From Chitinophaga oryziterrae (GTDB lineage Bacteria > Bacteroidota > Bacteroidia > Chitinophagales > Chitinophagaceae): a stretch of DNA of 64,000 nt. The translations under genes and the position numbers were made by a program. Below the pieces are notes generated by a model that did not search any database, had not been told where the DNA came from, and saw only the letters and a list, made by a program, of their open reading frames with translations. Positions 42,400 through 51,242 of this stretch are shown in pieces; the first letter of the stretch is position 1; each line of letters starts with the position of its first letter. The stretch covers positions 1,488,001-1,552,000 of the forward strand of contig NZ_WRXO01000001.1 of NCBI RefSeq assembly GCF_009758125.1, read 5' to 3'.

Positions 42400-44628
42400 A
42401 TGCGCATAAGACGGGCTTTATTTTGTTTGTTACTGGGATTTATCTATCCTGCGCTGCTCCAGGCTCAGGTGCGGCCCAAAATAGGTTTGACATTAAGTGG
42501 AGGGGGAGCGAAAGGTCTGGCACATATCGGTATCCTGGAGGCATTGGACAGCGCCGGCCTGAAAATAGATTATGTTACCGGTACCAGTATGGGTAGTATC
42601 GTGGGTTCATTGTATGCCATGGGTTATTCCGGGGATACGATTGAAAAGATGGCTAAACAACTGGATTGGAACAATCTCTTCTCCAATCAGCCTGTACTCA
42701 CAGATATCTCTTACGAGGAAAAACCGGAATACAATAAATACATTATCGAGATCCCTTTTGAGTACGGAAAGCCTAAACTGGCTTCGGGCGTGATATCCGG
42801 AGAACAGTTATGGCTGGAACTGGCGCGGCTTTGCTGGCCTATGAAAAATCAGACCGACTTCTCAAAATTCAATATTCCTTTTAAATGTATAGCCACAGAT
42901 GTGACCACCGGTGATATCGTGACCCTGGATTCCGGGAATATCGTCACGGCTATCCGTGCCAGTATGGCCATTCCTTCTATTTTTACTGCGGTTAAAATAG
43001 GGAATAAGAAACTGGTAGATGGTGGAGTGGTACGCAACTTTCCGGTGCTTACCGCTAAAGAAATGGGGGCTGATATTGTGATAGGGTCTAATGTGGCAGG
43101 GGGATTGAGAAAAGCAGAACAGCTCATCACACCATTAGATATCCTTTATCAGTTAGGCTTTTATAAAGATGCGGAAGACTTTCCTAAAGAAAGGGCGCAG
43201 TGTGATATTTACATCCACCACAACCTGGAAAACTATTCCGCCGCCAGTTTTAACAGTATCGATTCTATTATTGAAACGGGAAGGCGCAAAGGAGCGGAGA
43301 TGTATCCTGTCTTCAAACACCTGGCCGATTCTCTGAACGCATTATATTCCACACCACCACCGGAGAAGAACAGGCTGCCTTTTACACCTGATATCGAACT
43401 GACCACTATCCGTGTAACAGGGCTGGTGCATTCTGATGAGAAGTTTTTCAGGGGGAGATTAGGGTTGCAACCTGGTGGTTGTTATACGGCGGAGCAGATC
43501 AAGGAATCTGTATTAAATGTATTCGGTACCCGTTTTTATAAGATGATTACGTACGAGCTGCATCCTGAAATTGATAATAAGAACAGCATGAGTGTCAATG
43601 TTGAAGAGAATCCGCTGACTTATGTAAAGTTCGCATTGCAGTATAACAGTTTTACCAATGCCAGTGCGATCGTCAATATCACCCAAAGGAATTTCATCGT
43701 ACCTAACTCCCGTGCATACCTTACCGTGGCTATCAGTGAGAATCCGCGTCTTGAAGCAGCGTATTTCAAATATCTTGGTCCTAAACGGAATTTCGGTCTG
43801 GGTTTGGGGGTTAATTATGAAGATAATGCGATGACCTTGTATGAAGATTTTAATGCCAGGGACCAATACCACAGCAGATATCTCAGTACGGACATCCACA
43901 TGCAGTATACCTTTAACAGTATTATGGCAATGGGTTTAGGGACCCGCTGGGAGTTCCTGAATGTCAATCCCCGGTATGCCGGAGATGAGGTAGTGCGTGG
44001 TAATGGTAATCAGCTTAACTCTTATTTCTATTTCGGGATGAATTCCCTCGACCGGAAAATATATCCGCGCAGTGGGGTAGACCTGCACGCGGAGACCGGC
44101 TGGATCTATAACCAGCATCCCGGTTACCGTGTTTTCCATGATGGTGTTGAAGTACCGGTAAGCACTTCCGATCTGTCTTTTAATGATTATCAGCGGGCTA
44201 CGATACAGGTGAAGTATAATTTCCCGCTCAGTTATAAAAGCTCCATACAATTTGCGGGTGGCAGTGGTATCAACTTCAACCATAACCAGGGGCCTATTAA
44301 CGCCTTTATGATTGGTGGACTGAATAACGTGATGCGCAACCAGTTACCGTTTATAGGACTTTTAGAAGGAGAGGTCGTTACTTCCAGCGCTGCCACGGTA
44401 CAACTGGCCTGGCAATATGAGCTGACGCGTAACATCTTTGCTATTCCTAAGGTAGGAGGAGCATTGTACGACTTCTCCGGTAGTGTTTCTGAGAAATACA
44501 AACACCTTACCGGTTATGGTTTAACGATGGGATATTCCACTTTTATGGGGCCTATTGAAGGTTCTGTGATGCATTCCGACCAGGATGGCCGGTTGAGGGT
44601 GTACGTGAATATCGGGTTTAATTTTTAG
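42400..44628 (+). CDS. Patatin-like phospholipase fused to a BamA-type outer-membrane barrel
   Basis: A 742-residue exported protein (signal peptide near 1-22). The patatin domain (about 26-310) has the oxyanion motif GGGAKG (34-39), the nucleophile motif GTSMG with Ser63, and the catalytic Asp207 in DGGVVRNFP. One POTRA-like domain (about 330-395) precedes a 16-strand surface-antigen-type barrel. This is the type Vd autotransporter layout, like PlpD. The lipase would be placed in the periplasm or exported, with phospholipids as likely substrate. It ends 4 nt inside the convergent miaE gene. Confidence 0.9.
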   Translation: MRIRRALFCLLLGFIYPALLQAQVRPKIGLTLSGGGAKGLAHIGILEALDSAGLKIDYVTGTSMGSIVGSLYAMGYSGDTIEKMAKQLDWNNLFSNQPVLTDISYEEKPEYNKYIIEIPFEYGKPKLASGVISGEQLWLELARLCWPMKNQTDFSKFNIPFKCIATDVTTGDIVTLDSGNIVTAIRASMAIPSIFTAVKIGNKKLVDGGVVRNFPVLTAKEMGADIVIGSNVAGGLRKAEQLITPLDILYQLGFYKDAEDFPKERAQCDIYIHHNLENYSAASFNSIDSIIETGRRKGAEMYPVFKHLADSLNALYSTPPPEKNRLPFTPDIELTTIRVTGLVHSDEKFFRGRLGLQPGGCYTAEQIKESVLNVFGTRFYKMITYELHPEIDNKNSMSVNVEENPLTYVKFALQYNSFTNASAIVNITQRNFIVPNSRAYLTVAISENPRLEAAYFKYLGPKRNFGLGLGVNYEDNAMTLYEDFNARDQYHSRYLSTDIHMQYTFNSIMAMGLGTRWEFLNVNPRYAGDEVVRGNGNQLNSYFYFGMNSLDRKIYPRSGVDLHAETGWIYNQHPGYRVFHDGVEVPVSTSDLSFNDYQRATIQVKYNFPLSYKSSIQFAGGSGINFNHNQGPINAFMIGGLNNVMRNQLPFIGLLEGEVVTSSAATVQLAWQYELTRNIFAIPKVGGALYDFSGSVSEKYKHLTGYGLTMGYSTFMGPIEGSVMHSDQDGRLRVYVNIGFNF

Positions 44629-45221
44629 TGCATTCTGTCGCCCCGTACTTCCAGTCCGGTGATGATCTCTGCTTCTATTTTCAGCCATTCCGCCCAGCGG
44701 GTCTTTACTTTGTCTTCCGGTAAATATTCATTTGCCAGGTCTATGAACAGCCGGTAATGTCCTGCTTCTGATATCATGAATTTACGGTAAAATTCGCGGA
44801 GATAATCATCTTCCAGTCCTTCGCTTAATAACCTGAACCGTTCACAGCTTCTCGCTTCTATCAGGGCAAAAATAAGCAGCCTGTCCAGTAATACGGATGC
44901 CGGGTCACCGCCTTTATTCTGATGGAGCATTAAGGCGTTCACATAGGCGTCTTTGCGTTGTTTTCCTAAGGTATATCCACGTTTTTTCATTTCGGCCAGT
45001 ACCTGCCGGAAATGCCCCCATTCTTCGGTAACAATAGGCGCCAGTTCCTCTACCAGCATACTTTTATCAGGATATCGCTGAATAAGGGAAATACAGGAAG
45101 TAGCCGCTTTCTGTTCACAAAAAGCATGATCTGTCAGTACTTCTTCCAGGGAAATCTCTGCCAGGTTTACCCAGCGTGGATCAGTAGGTAACTGGAGCCC
45201 TAATATGGATACCTTACTCAT
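44625..45221 (-). CDS. miaE: tRNA 2-methylthio-N6-isopentenyladenosine hydroxylase (MiaE-like)
   Basis: A 198-residue non-heme diiron protein. Conserved residues include LIQRYPDKSMLVEELAPIV, EEWGHFRQVL (Glu and His ligands), ARSCERFRLL and SEAGHYRLFIDLA (second Glu-x2-His pair). MiaE hydroxylates the isopentenyl group of ms2i6A37 in tRNA. It is divergent from bioF with just 26 bp between the start codons, and its ATG lies 4 nt after a TAACTTTG box. Confidence 0.88.
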   Translation of the reverse strand: MSKVSILGLQLPTDPRWVNLAEISLEEVLTDHAFCEQKAATSCISLIQRYPDKSMLVEELAPIVTEEWGHFRQVLAEMKKRGYTLGKQRKDAYVNALMLHQNKGGDPASVLLDRLLIFALIEARSCERFRLLSEGLEDDYLREFYRKFMISEAGHYRLFIDLANEYLPEDKVKTRWAEWLKIEAEIITGLEVRGDRMH

Positions 45222-45225
45222 TTCG

Positions 45226-45243
45226 CAAAGTTACTTAGCTTTG
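45226..45243. promoter_or_regulatory. Back-to-back -7 boxes of miaE and bioF (leaderless pair)
   Basis: TAACTTTG on the minus strand (45233-45226) precedes CGAA and the miaE ATG (45221). TAGCTTTG on the plus strand (45236-45243) precedes TGTG and the bioF ATG (45248). The two boxes are 2 bp apart and symmetric, each 4 nt from its start codon. Confidence 0.6.
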
Positions 45244-45247
45244 TGTG

Positions 45248-46345
45248 ATGAAGGAAGATTTTCTTTTAAAGCATTTATCATTACGTAAGGAACAACATGC
45301 GTTCCGTGAGTTACGGATACCTGCTCCCGGAATGACGGACTTTTGTTCTAACGATTACCTGGGACTGGCCCGCAGCGCTGCGATGCAGGAAGCGGTGCAT
45401 GCATTGTTACAGGCAAGACCGTTTATGCATGGCAGTACGGGGTCCCGTTTGCTGGCAGGGAATTATGTATGGATAGAAGAGGCCGAGAGTATGCTGGCTG
45501 CCTTCCATCAGTCGCCCGCCGCATTGATCTATAACTCCGGCTACGATGCCAATATCGGGTTGTTTTCCTGTGTGCCGCAGAAAGGGGATACTATCATTTA
45601 TGACCAGTTGATCCATGCGTCTATCCGTGATGGTATCCGGTTATCCAAAGCCCAGGCGTTTTCCTTTGCTCATAATGATGCGGAAGATTTGCATAAGAAG
45701 TTGAAACATGCGGAGGGGAATATCTTTGTGGCGGTGGAGTCTGTGTATTCTATGGACGGGGATATGGCCCCATTGGCTGATTTTGCTGCTCTTTGTGATA
45801 AGTTCAATGCGCATTTGATTGTGGATGAAGCGCATGCTACCGGTGTAGTGGGAGAGAAAGGAGAGGGGTTGGTACAGCATCTGAATTTACCCTGTTTTGC
45901 GCGGGTGCATACTTTTGGGAAAGCGGTGGGTTGTCATGGTGCGGTGGTGCTGGGTTCTGCTCATTTGCGGGATTATCTTATTAATTTCTCCCGGTCCTTT
46001 ATTTATACAACGGCGTTGCCGCATACAGCTATAGCAGCTATCATGGCGAGTTATGACCTGTTCCCTTATATGAACGGCGCCCGTGAGCATTTATCTTCTT
46101 TAATCTCTCAATTCCAGAACGCAGGCTTAAACGTCCTGCCCAGTGAAACGCCGATACAGGTGGTGCTGGCCCCGGGTAATGAAGTGATCCGGCAATTGGC
46201 TGAGAAGTTACAGTCGGCTAACCTGGACGTAAGAGCGATCATGCATCCTACTGTCCCCAGGGGCAAGGAGCGTCTTAGAATTGTGTTACATAGTTATAAT
46301 ACAACGGAAGAAGTTGATCAGTTGATAGGTATACTAAGTTCCTGA
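45248..46345 (+). CDS. bioF: 8-amino-7-oxononanoate synthase / KBL-like aminotransferase
   Basis: A 365-residue PLP enzyme of the alpha-oxoamine synthase family; ATG 45248 is preferred over GTG 45245. Typical motifs are CSNDYLGLARS, HGSTGSRLLAGNY, IVDEAHATGVVG and HTFGKAVGCHGA with the PLP-binding lysine. The enzyme condenses an acyl-CoA (pimeloyl) with alanine in biotin synthesis. No other bio gene is visible nearby, and a role in 2-amino-3-ketobutyrate or sphingolipid-like synthesis is the main alternative. The short form and GSTGSR motif favour BioF. Confidence 0.8.
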   Translation: MKEDFLLKHLSLRKEQHAFRELRIPAPGMTDFCSNDYLGLARSAAMQEAVHALLQARPFMHGSTGSRLLAGNYVWIEEAESMLAAFHQSPAALIYNSGYDANIGLFSCVPQKGDTIIYDQLIHASIRDGIRLSKAQAFSFAHNDAEDLHKKLKHAEGNIFVAVESVYSMDGDMAPLADFAALCDKFNAHLIVDEAHATGVVGEKGEGLVQHLNLPCFARVHTFGKAVGCHGAVVLGSAHLRDYLINFSRSFIYTTALPHTAIAAIMASYDLFPYMNGAREHLSSLISQFQNAGLNVLPSETPIQVVLAPGNEVIRQLAEKLQSANLDVRAIMHPTVPRGKERLRIVLHSYNTTEEVDQLIGILSS

Positions 46346-46351
46346 ATTTGG

Positions 46352-46498
46352 CCAGAAGTTTTTGCTCATAAATACACTGCATCTGACTGTTTAGTTCTCT
46401 GATGTAGCTTTGGAATATGGGTTCCGGATTTGTTTTTCAATTTAACTTCACCTGATATTCACGTCAGATAAGGTGTATTTATGAGCAAAAACATCTGG
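46352..46498. mobile_element. MITE-like inverted-repeat element
   Basis: A 26-bp arm (46352-46377, CCAGAAGTTTTTGCTC then ATAAATACAC) is repeated inverted at 46473-46498 with one mismatch, around a 95-bp non-coding core. ATCTGAC and GTCAGAT extend the stem on the inside, past a 3-nt internal loop. The total length of 147 bp, long perfect arms and lack of coding capacity fit a miniature inverted-repeat element; no target duplication was evident. Confidence 0.6.
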
Positions 46499-46594
46499 CG
46501 CGAAGATTATGTAATCAAACCGGGTCACTACTTAATTCTGAAAATCCTGGGTTAGCACATTATTATGTATATTAGCTGATCATCATTTTTAGCC

Positions 46595-49006
46595 ATGAGA
46601 CTCATTCCCTTCGCCATTACGGCGGCCATTACGATCGGATTTATTGCAACGCTGGACAACAAATGGGGTTCACTCCCTCCCTTAGGCAAACTCCTGAGCC
46701 CACAGGAAGGTTTCTGGCAAAATGCCACCCCTATCAGCAAAGACTATAACGAACAACTGGACCTCCCCGGTTTAAAAGGGAAGACGGAAGTCTGGCTGGA
46801 TGACAGGATGGTGCCTCATATCTTCGCTGAAAACGATGCAGACGCTTACTATGTAGAAGGATATATGCATGCCCGTGACCGCCTCTGGCAAATGGAGCTG
46901 CAAATCTTCGCCGCCTCCGGCCGCCTCTCCGAGATCCTCGGCAGCAAAATGCTGAACTACGACCGGATGCAACGCCGCAAAGGAATGGTTTACGCTGCTG
47001 AAGTGGCCCTTAAGGAAATGGAAGCAGACCCTATTACCAAAACAGCTATCGAATCATATTCTGCCGGTGTTAATGCCTATATCAACAGCCTGAGCACAGC
47101 CGAACTGCCCATAGAATATAAATTACTCAACTATAAACCGGAACCCTGGACATCGCTCAACTCCGGAATATTACTCAAACTAATGGCTCAGGACCTTGCC
47201 GGTGCTGCTGATGATCTGGAATATACAAATGCCCGTCGCTTATTCAGCAAATCCGACTTCGACCTGATGTACCCCGATTTCAGTGACAGCCTGGACCCTA
47301 TCATTCCTGCCGGTACCCATTTCGATGCTGCTACCGTGAAGGCGGTCCCGCCACCGGACAGTATCATCCGACTGGCAGGCAAGCTGCTCAGCTTCAAAGA
47401 AGACAAGCCCGACCCGGACAACGGGAGTAACAACTGGGCTGTCGCCGGTTCCAAAACACGTTCCGGTGCACCTATTCTTTGCAGCGACCCTCACTTGAAC
47501 CTGAGTCTCCCTTCCCTCTGGTATGAAGTGCAGATCCATACGCCGGAGATGAATGTTTACGGCGCTTCCTTACCCGGTGCTCCCGGTGTGATCATCGGGT
47601 TCAATGACCACATCGCCTGGGGCGTTACCAATGGGGAAGAAGACGTGAAAGACTATTACCAGATGCAGTTCCGTAACGGCCATAAGCAATACCTCTTCAA
47701 CGGGCAATACCGCGACGCTACTGAACGCATCGAAAAGATATCCATCCGCGACAGCAAGCCTTACTACGATACCGTCGCTTATACCGTCTGGGGACCAGTC
47801 CTCTTTGACAACACTTTCCCCGACACTACCGCCGGTGGCCAGTATCTCGCTATGCACTGGAAGGCGCTCGACCCGTCCAATGAGTTACGCACTTTCCTCC
47901 AGCTCGATAAGGCCCGTAATTACGACGATTACATCGCCGCATTGAAACATTACGCCTGCCCGGCGCAAAACTTCGCATTCGCTGATAAACAGGGCGACAT
48001 CGCGATCTGGCATAACGGGCAGTACCCGCTCCGCTGGAAAGACCAGGGCAAGTACATCATGCCCGGCAGCGACAGTACTTTCGCCTGGCAGGGGTACATC
48101 CCCATGGACCAGAACCCGCATATGCACAATCCGGAGCGTGCTTTCGTCAGTTCCGCCAACCAGCATCCTACTGACAGCAGCTATCCGTACAACTATATCG
48201 GCGACTACGACCTGTTCCGCGGTAAGCGCATCAATGAAGTCCTTTCTGCTGCCAGTCAAATCACTGTACAGGACATGATGCAGCTTCAGAACGACAACAT
48301 GAACCTTTTCGCCCGTGCAGCGCTGCCCTTGCTCAAAAAGCACCTTACCGCTGTTTCTCCTGCCGAAAAACCATACTTCAAACTTCTCTCTGACTGGAAC
48401 CTTCAAAATTCACCAGACAGCAAAGGAGCCACTATATTCTACATTTTCTGGGACCAGTTGATGAATCTCATCTGGAAAGACGATCTCGGTACTAAAATGG
48501 CGTTGCAGATGCCCTGGGAGAAAACCACCCTTCTCTGGCTGATCCGCGACTCGTCCATGCATTTCATCGACAATGTTAATACTCCTGAGAAAGAAACACT
48601 ATCTTCTTTAGTTGATCAGGCTTTCAAAATCACTTCCGATAGCGTGCAGATACTGGAATCTCGAAAAATACTGGAATGGGGGCGTTACCGTGGTACGGAT
48701 ATCCGTCATCTCACACGCAGTCTTCCTGCTTTCAGTGCTATGCACCTGGCTACCGGTGGTGGGCGTCATATCGTCAACGCCACTAAACAAACGCATGGCC
48801 CTTCCTGGCGTATGGTTGTCCAGCTCTCTGATAAAACAGAAGCCTACGGCATCTATCCCGGAGGGCAGAGCGGCAACCCGGGGAGTCCGTTTTATGATAA
48901 TGCGGTGCAGGACTGGGTACAGGGCAAATACTACCTTTTACATGTCTTCAATCCCACAGAACATGATGATCCTGCTATCAGGTTTAAAATGGTCTTTGGT
49001 AAATAA
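46595..49006 (+). CDS. Penicillin acylase family protein (Ntn hydrolase, S45)
   Basis: An 803-residue precursor with an N-terminal export signal (MRLIPFAITAAITIGFIATL). The alpha part (about 50-277) includes YVEGYMHARDRLWQMELQ; self-cleavage at Gly-Ser278 in GSNNWAVAGS frees the beta chain, whose N-terminal Ser is the nucleophile. Downstream NNWAV, WGVTNGEED and the beta-chain Asn in the FVSSANQHPTD segment are family features. Members hydrolyse amide bonds in penicillins, acyl-homoserine lactones or lipopeptides; the substrate here is unknown. C-ending codons and long antisense open frames stand out against its neighbours. Confidence 0.9.
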   Translation: MRLIPFAITAAITIGFIATLDNKWGSLPPLGKLLSPQEGFWQNATPISKDYNEQLDLPGLKGKTEVWLDDRMVPHIFAENDADAYYVEGYMHARDRLWQMELQIFAASGRLSEILGSKMLNYDRMQRRKGMVYAAEVALKEMEADPITKTAIESYSAGVNAYINSLSTAELPIEYKLLNYKPEPWTSLNSGILLKLMAQDLAGAADDLEYTNARRLFSKSDFDLMYPDFSDSLDPIIPAGTHFDAATVKAVPPPDSIIRLAGKLLSFKEDKPDPDNGSNNWAVAGSKTRSGAPILCSDPHLNLSLPSLWYEVQIHTPEMNVYGASLPGAPGVIIGFNDHIAWGVTNGEEDVKDYYQMQFRNGHKQYLFNGQYRDATERIEKISIRDSKPYYDTVAYTVWGPVLFDNTFPDTTAGGQYLAMHWKALDPSNELRTFLQLDKARNYDDYIAALKHYACPAQNFAFADKQGDIAIWHNGQYPLRWKDQGKYIMPGSDSTFAWQGYIPMDQNPHMHNPERAFVSSANQHPTDSSYPYNYIGDYDLFRGKRINEVLSAASQITVQDMMQLQNDNMNLFARAALPLLKKHLTAVSPAEKPYFKLLSDWNLQNSPDSKGATIFYIFWDQLMNLIWKDDLGTKMALQMPWEKTTLLWLIRDSSMHFIDNVNTPEKETLSSLVDQAFKITSDSVQILESRKILEWGRYRGTDIRHLTRSLPAFSAMHLATGGGRHIVNATKQTHGPSWRMVVQLSDKTEAYGIYPGGQSGNPGSPFYDNAVQDWVQGKYYLLHVFNPTEHDDPAIRFKMVFGK

Positions 49007-49010
49007 TAGA

Positions 49011-49043
49011 AAAGGGTCTGAAATTATTTCAGGCCCTTTTTTT
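49011..49043 (+). terminator. Strong terminator after the penicillin acylase gene
   Basis: AAAGGGTCTGAAA pairs with TTTCAGGCCCTTT around TTA (one T-C mismatch or wobble), followed by a T-run. It lies 5 nt after the stop. Confidence 0.8.
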
Positions 49044-49263
49044 GTCTCTATACAGCTAATTAACTTCGTCTTAACCGCAGGGGAAAATCATTAATGTTAA
49101 TTTCGTACCGGGAACGACTAAAATTGAGTATTCATCACTAACTATTAGACTTTCATTATGTTATTGCTTTCAATAGCAGATTCTTCCATGACATAATCAT
49201 GCTAATACTTGCTTTTCGAATTTTTACTATCTAACTTGGATTTCACGATTTACCTGTATTGTC

Positions 49264-49863
49264 ATGAAGGCGAAATACGAATCTTATTCAGATGCTAAAC
49301 TTACAGAGTTATTAATTCTGGAGGATACTCATGCATTTGAAGAGATTTATAACCGCTACTGGGCAGTACTTTACAGTTTTGCACTCAATAAACTTAAAGA
49401 CAACGATCAGGCAAAAGATGTTATTCAGGAAGCCTTTACCAAGCTGTACGAAAAAATGGGCAGTTTGTATAATGAATCTATAAAGGCTTACTTATATAAG
49501 AGTGTGCAGCATTTAATTATTAACCTATACCGTCATAGTCAGGTACGTAATCAATATATTACAGCTTATCTGGCATTTCACAATCAGGGAGAATATATTA
49601 CTGATTACCAGGTGCGCGAGAATGAATTGAAGCGTCAGATAGAAAAAGAGATTGAAAACCTGCCCCCAAAGATGCGTGCCATATTTGAAATGAGCCGTAA
49701 GGAATATCTTTCACACAAGGAAATAGCAGAACGTTCCGGTATCTCAGAAGGAACTGTAAAAAATACCATCTCATACGCAGTAAGAAAAATGCGTTCAAAG
49801 CTTACATGCCTGTTCTTTTTACAGGTGATGTACGCCATTCTATGGCTTCATAGAAAAGGATAG
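49264..49863 (+). CDS. ECF-type RNA polymerase sigma factor
   Basis: A 199-residue sigma-70 family factor of the Bacteroidota ECF group. Region 2 is at about 15-85 (FEEIYNRYWAVLYSFALNKL, DVIQEAFTKLYEKM) and region 4 at about 130-185 (PPKMRAIFEMSRKEYLSHKE, SEGTVKNTISYAVRKM). It starts a regulatory cassette with the FecR protein 128 nt downstream and the SusC/SusD pair, so it most likely activates the whole importer operon after FecR signalling. Confidence 0.92.
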   Translation: MKAKYESYSDAKLTELLILEDTHAFEEIYNRYWAVLYSFALNKLKDNDQAKDVIQEAFTKLYEKMGSLYNESIKAYLYKSVQHLIINLYRHSQVRNQYITAYLAFHNQGEYITDYQVRENELKRQIEKEIENLPPKMRAIFEMSRKEYLSHKEIAERSGISEGTVKNTISYAVRKMRSKLTCLFFLQVMYAILWLHRKG

Positions 49864-49990
49864 TAAAAATATACCAATATTAGCGTTAACCGGATGTTAA
49901 CGACCTATTAAATAATTCTTAACTCCGACTATTACTTTTTATATTCTGAGCTGTTATATTCTTAGAACATCAACCATACAGGATTGTCTA

Positions 49991-51112
49991 ATGAATGAGA
50001 ATGACGTTTTAAATCTATTCGATAGATATCGGGAAGGAAAATGTACGCCGGATGAAATTGCCAGGCTGGAAAGCTGGTTTTTGCAACATTCCAATACATC
50101 TCCTTTGCCTGATATAGCTCCTGACTTTGAATCAGTCGGGAAAGAAATATGGCAAAACATTGGTATCCGGCATCCCCGAAGAAGATATATCCTAATTTTA
50201 CGATATGCGGCAACAGTGTTGCTTGTCGTTGGGGTATCCTTTATACTATTTAAACAGACCAACCATAAAAAACAAATAGCCTTTGATTTACAGCCGGGTG
50301 GCAACATAGCAGTACTCACCCTGGCTAATGGGAAACAGATCAGTTTAAACGGCGCAAACGGGGCGGTGGCCACCAATCCCGACGTCCTGATCACTAACGA
50401 CACCAGCACTGGTGTTGTTACTTATAAGATGCGAACAAACAATAACATTAGTGAAGTAATCGGAATGAACACCATCAGGACCCCAAAAGGGGGGCAGTAC
50501 CAATTAATTCTGCCTGATGGTTCACACGTTTTTCTAAACGCAGCCAGTTCATTACAATTCCCCTCCCGGTTTACTTCCAGCCAGCGTAAAGTTAACCTCA
50601 TAGGCGAAGCCTATTTCGAAGTAGTCAAAAACACCCAACAACCATTCCTCGTTACCACGGAAGGACAACAACTTACAGTGTTAGGTACACATTTCAATGT
50701 CAGTGCCTATTCCGGCGAAAGCGTAATCACTACACTTGCAGAGGGCAGTGTGGCTCTTCTTCAACCCTCAAGTAACCTCACTCAATTATTACTACCAAAT
50801 CAACAATCAGAGCTTTTATCTAAAGGATTTAAAATTAAAACTGTCAATGCTGTTGATGAAATTGCATGGAAAGATGGGATGTTTATCTTTAGAAAAACAC
50901 CCATTGCTGAAGTGCTGCAGCAGCTTTGTCGCTGGTATAATGTAGAAGCAGATTTTAACAATTTGCCCGATACCAAGCTCAATGCCGATTTATCACGATC
51001 CGCTACGTTACAAGACATTCTTAATGTGATCAACTTTACAAACAGTAGTAATGAAGGCATCAAAATTGAACTAAAAGATGGAAGGAGGCTAGAAATCAGT
51101 AAAATCAAGTAA
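49991..51112 (+). CDS. FecR-type anti-sigma factor
   Basis: A 373-residue inner-membrane protein. The N-terminal cytosolic part (1-70) carries a sigma-binding motif; one span lies at about 74-90 (YAATVLLVVGVSFILF). The periplasmic FecR domain (about 145-245, with TPKGGQYQLILPDGSHVFLN and GEAYFEVVKNTQQPFLVTT) and a C-terminal DUF4974-like domain (about 280-370) follow. It transmits the signal of the SusC receptor to the ECF factor. A hairpin region separates it from susC. Confidence 0.93.
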   Translation: MNENDVLNLFDRYREGKCTPDEIARLESWFLQHSNTSPLPDIAPDFESVGKEIWQNIGIRHPRRRYILILRYAATVLLVVGVSFILFKQTNHKKQIAFDLQPGGNIAVLTLANGKQISLNGANGAVATNPDVLITNDTSTGVVTYKMRTNNNISEVIGMNTIRTPKGGQYQLILPDGSHVFLNAASSLQFPSRFTSSQRKVNLIGEAYFEVVKNTQQPFLVTTEGQQLTVLGTHFNVSAYSGESVITTLAEGSVALLQPSSNLTQLLLPNQQSELLSKGFKIKTVNAVDEIAWKDGMFIFRKTPIAEVLQQLCRWYNVEADFNNLPDTKLNADLSRSATLQDILNVINFTNSSNEGIKIELKDGRRLEISKIK

Positions 51113-51147
51113 CTGAACAACCAGAATCAGTAGGCGAAAAAACAAGA

Positions 51148-51187
51148 ACCGAAAGTGCGCTCACACTCCCGGAAGTCGGTTTTATTT
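51148..51187 (+). terminator. Hairpin between fecR and susC (terminator or attenuator)
   Basis: ACCGA (51148-51152) pairs with TCGGT (51176-51180), with an inner AGTG/CACT pairing, followed by TTTATTT. It could end the regulator transcript or attenuate read-through into susC. Confidence 0.45.
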
Positions 51188-51242
51188 CCATGTCTCCATG
51201 CAAACAGTAACAATCAACTAAATCAACCAAAAACGTAAAATT

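Noticed and set aside
47885-48406. Long antisense ORF (173 aa) opposite the penicillin acylase gene
   Set aside because: It is a shadow caused by C-ending codons in the acylase gene; the predicted protein has no family features, signal or RBS context.
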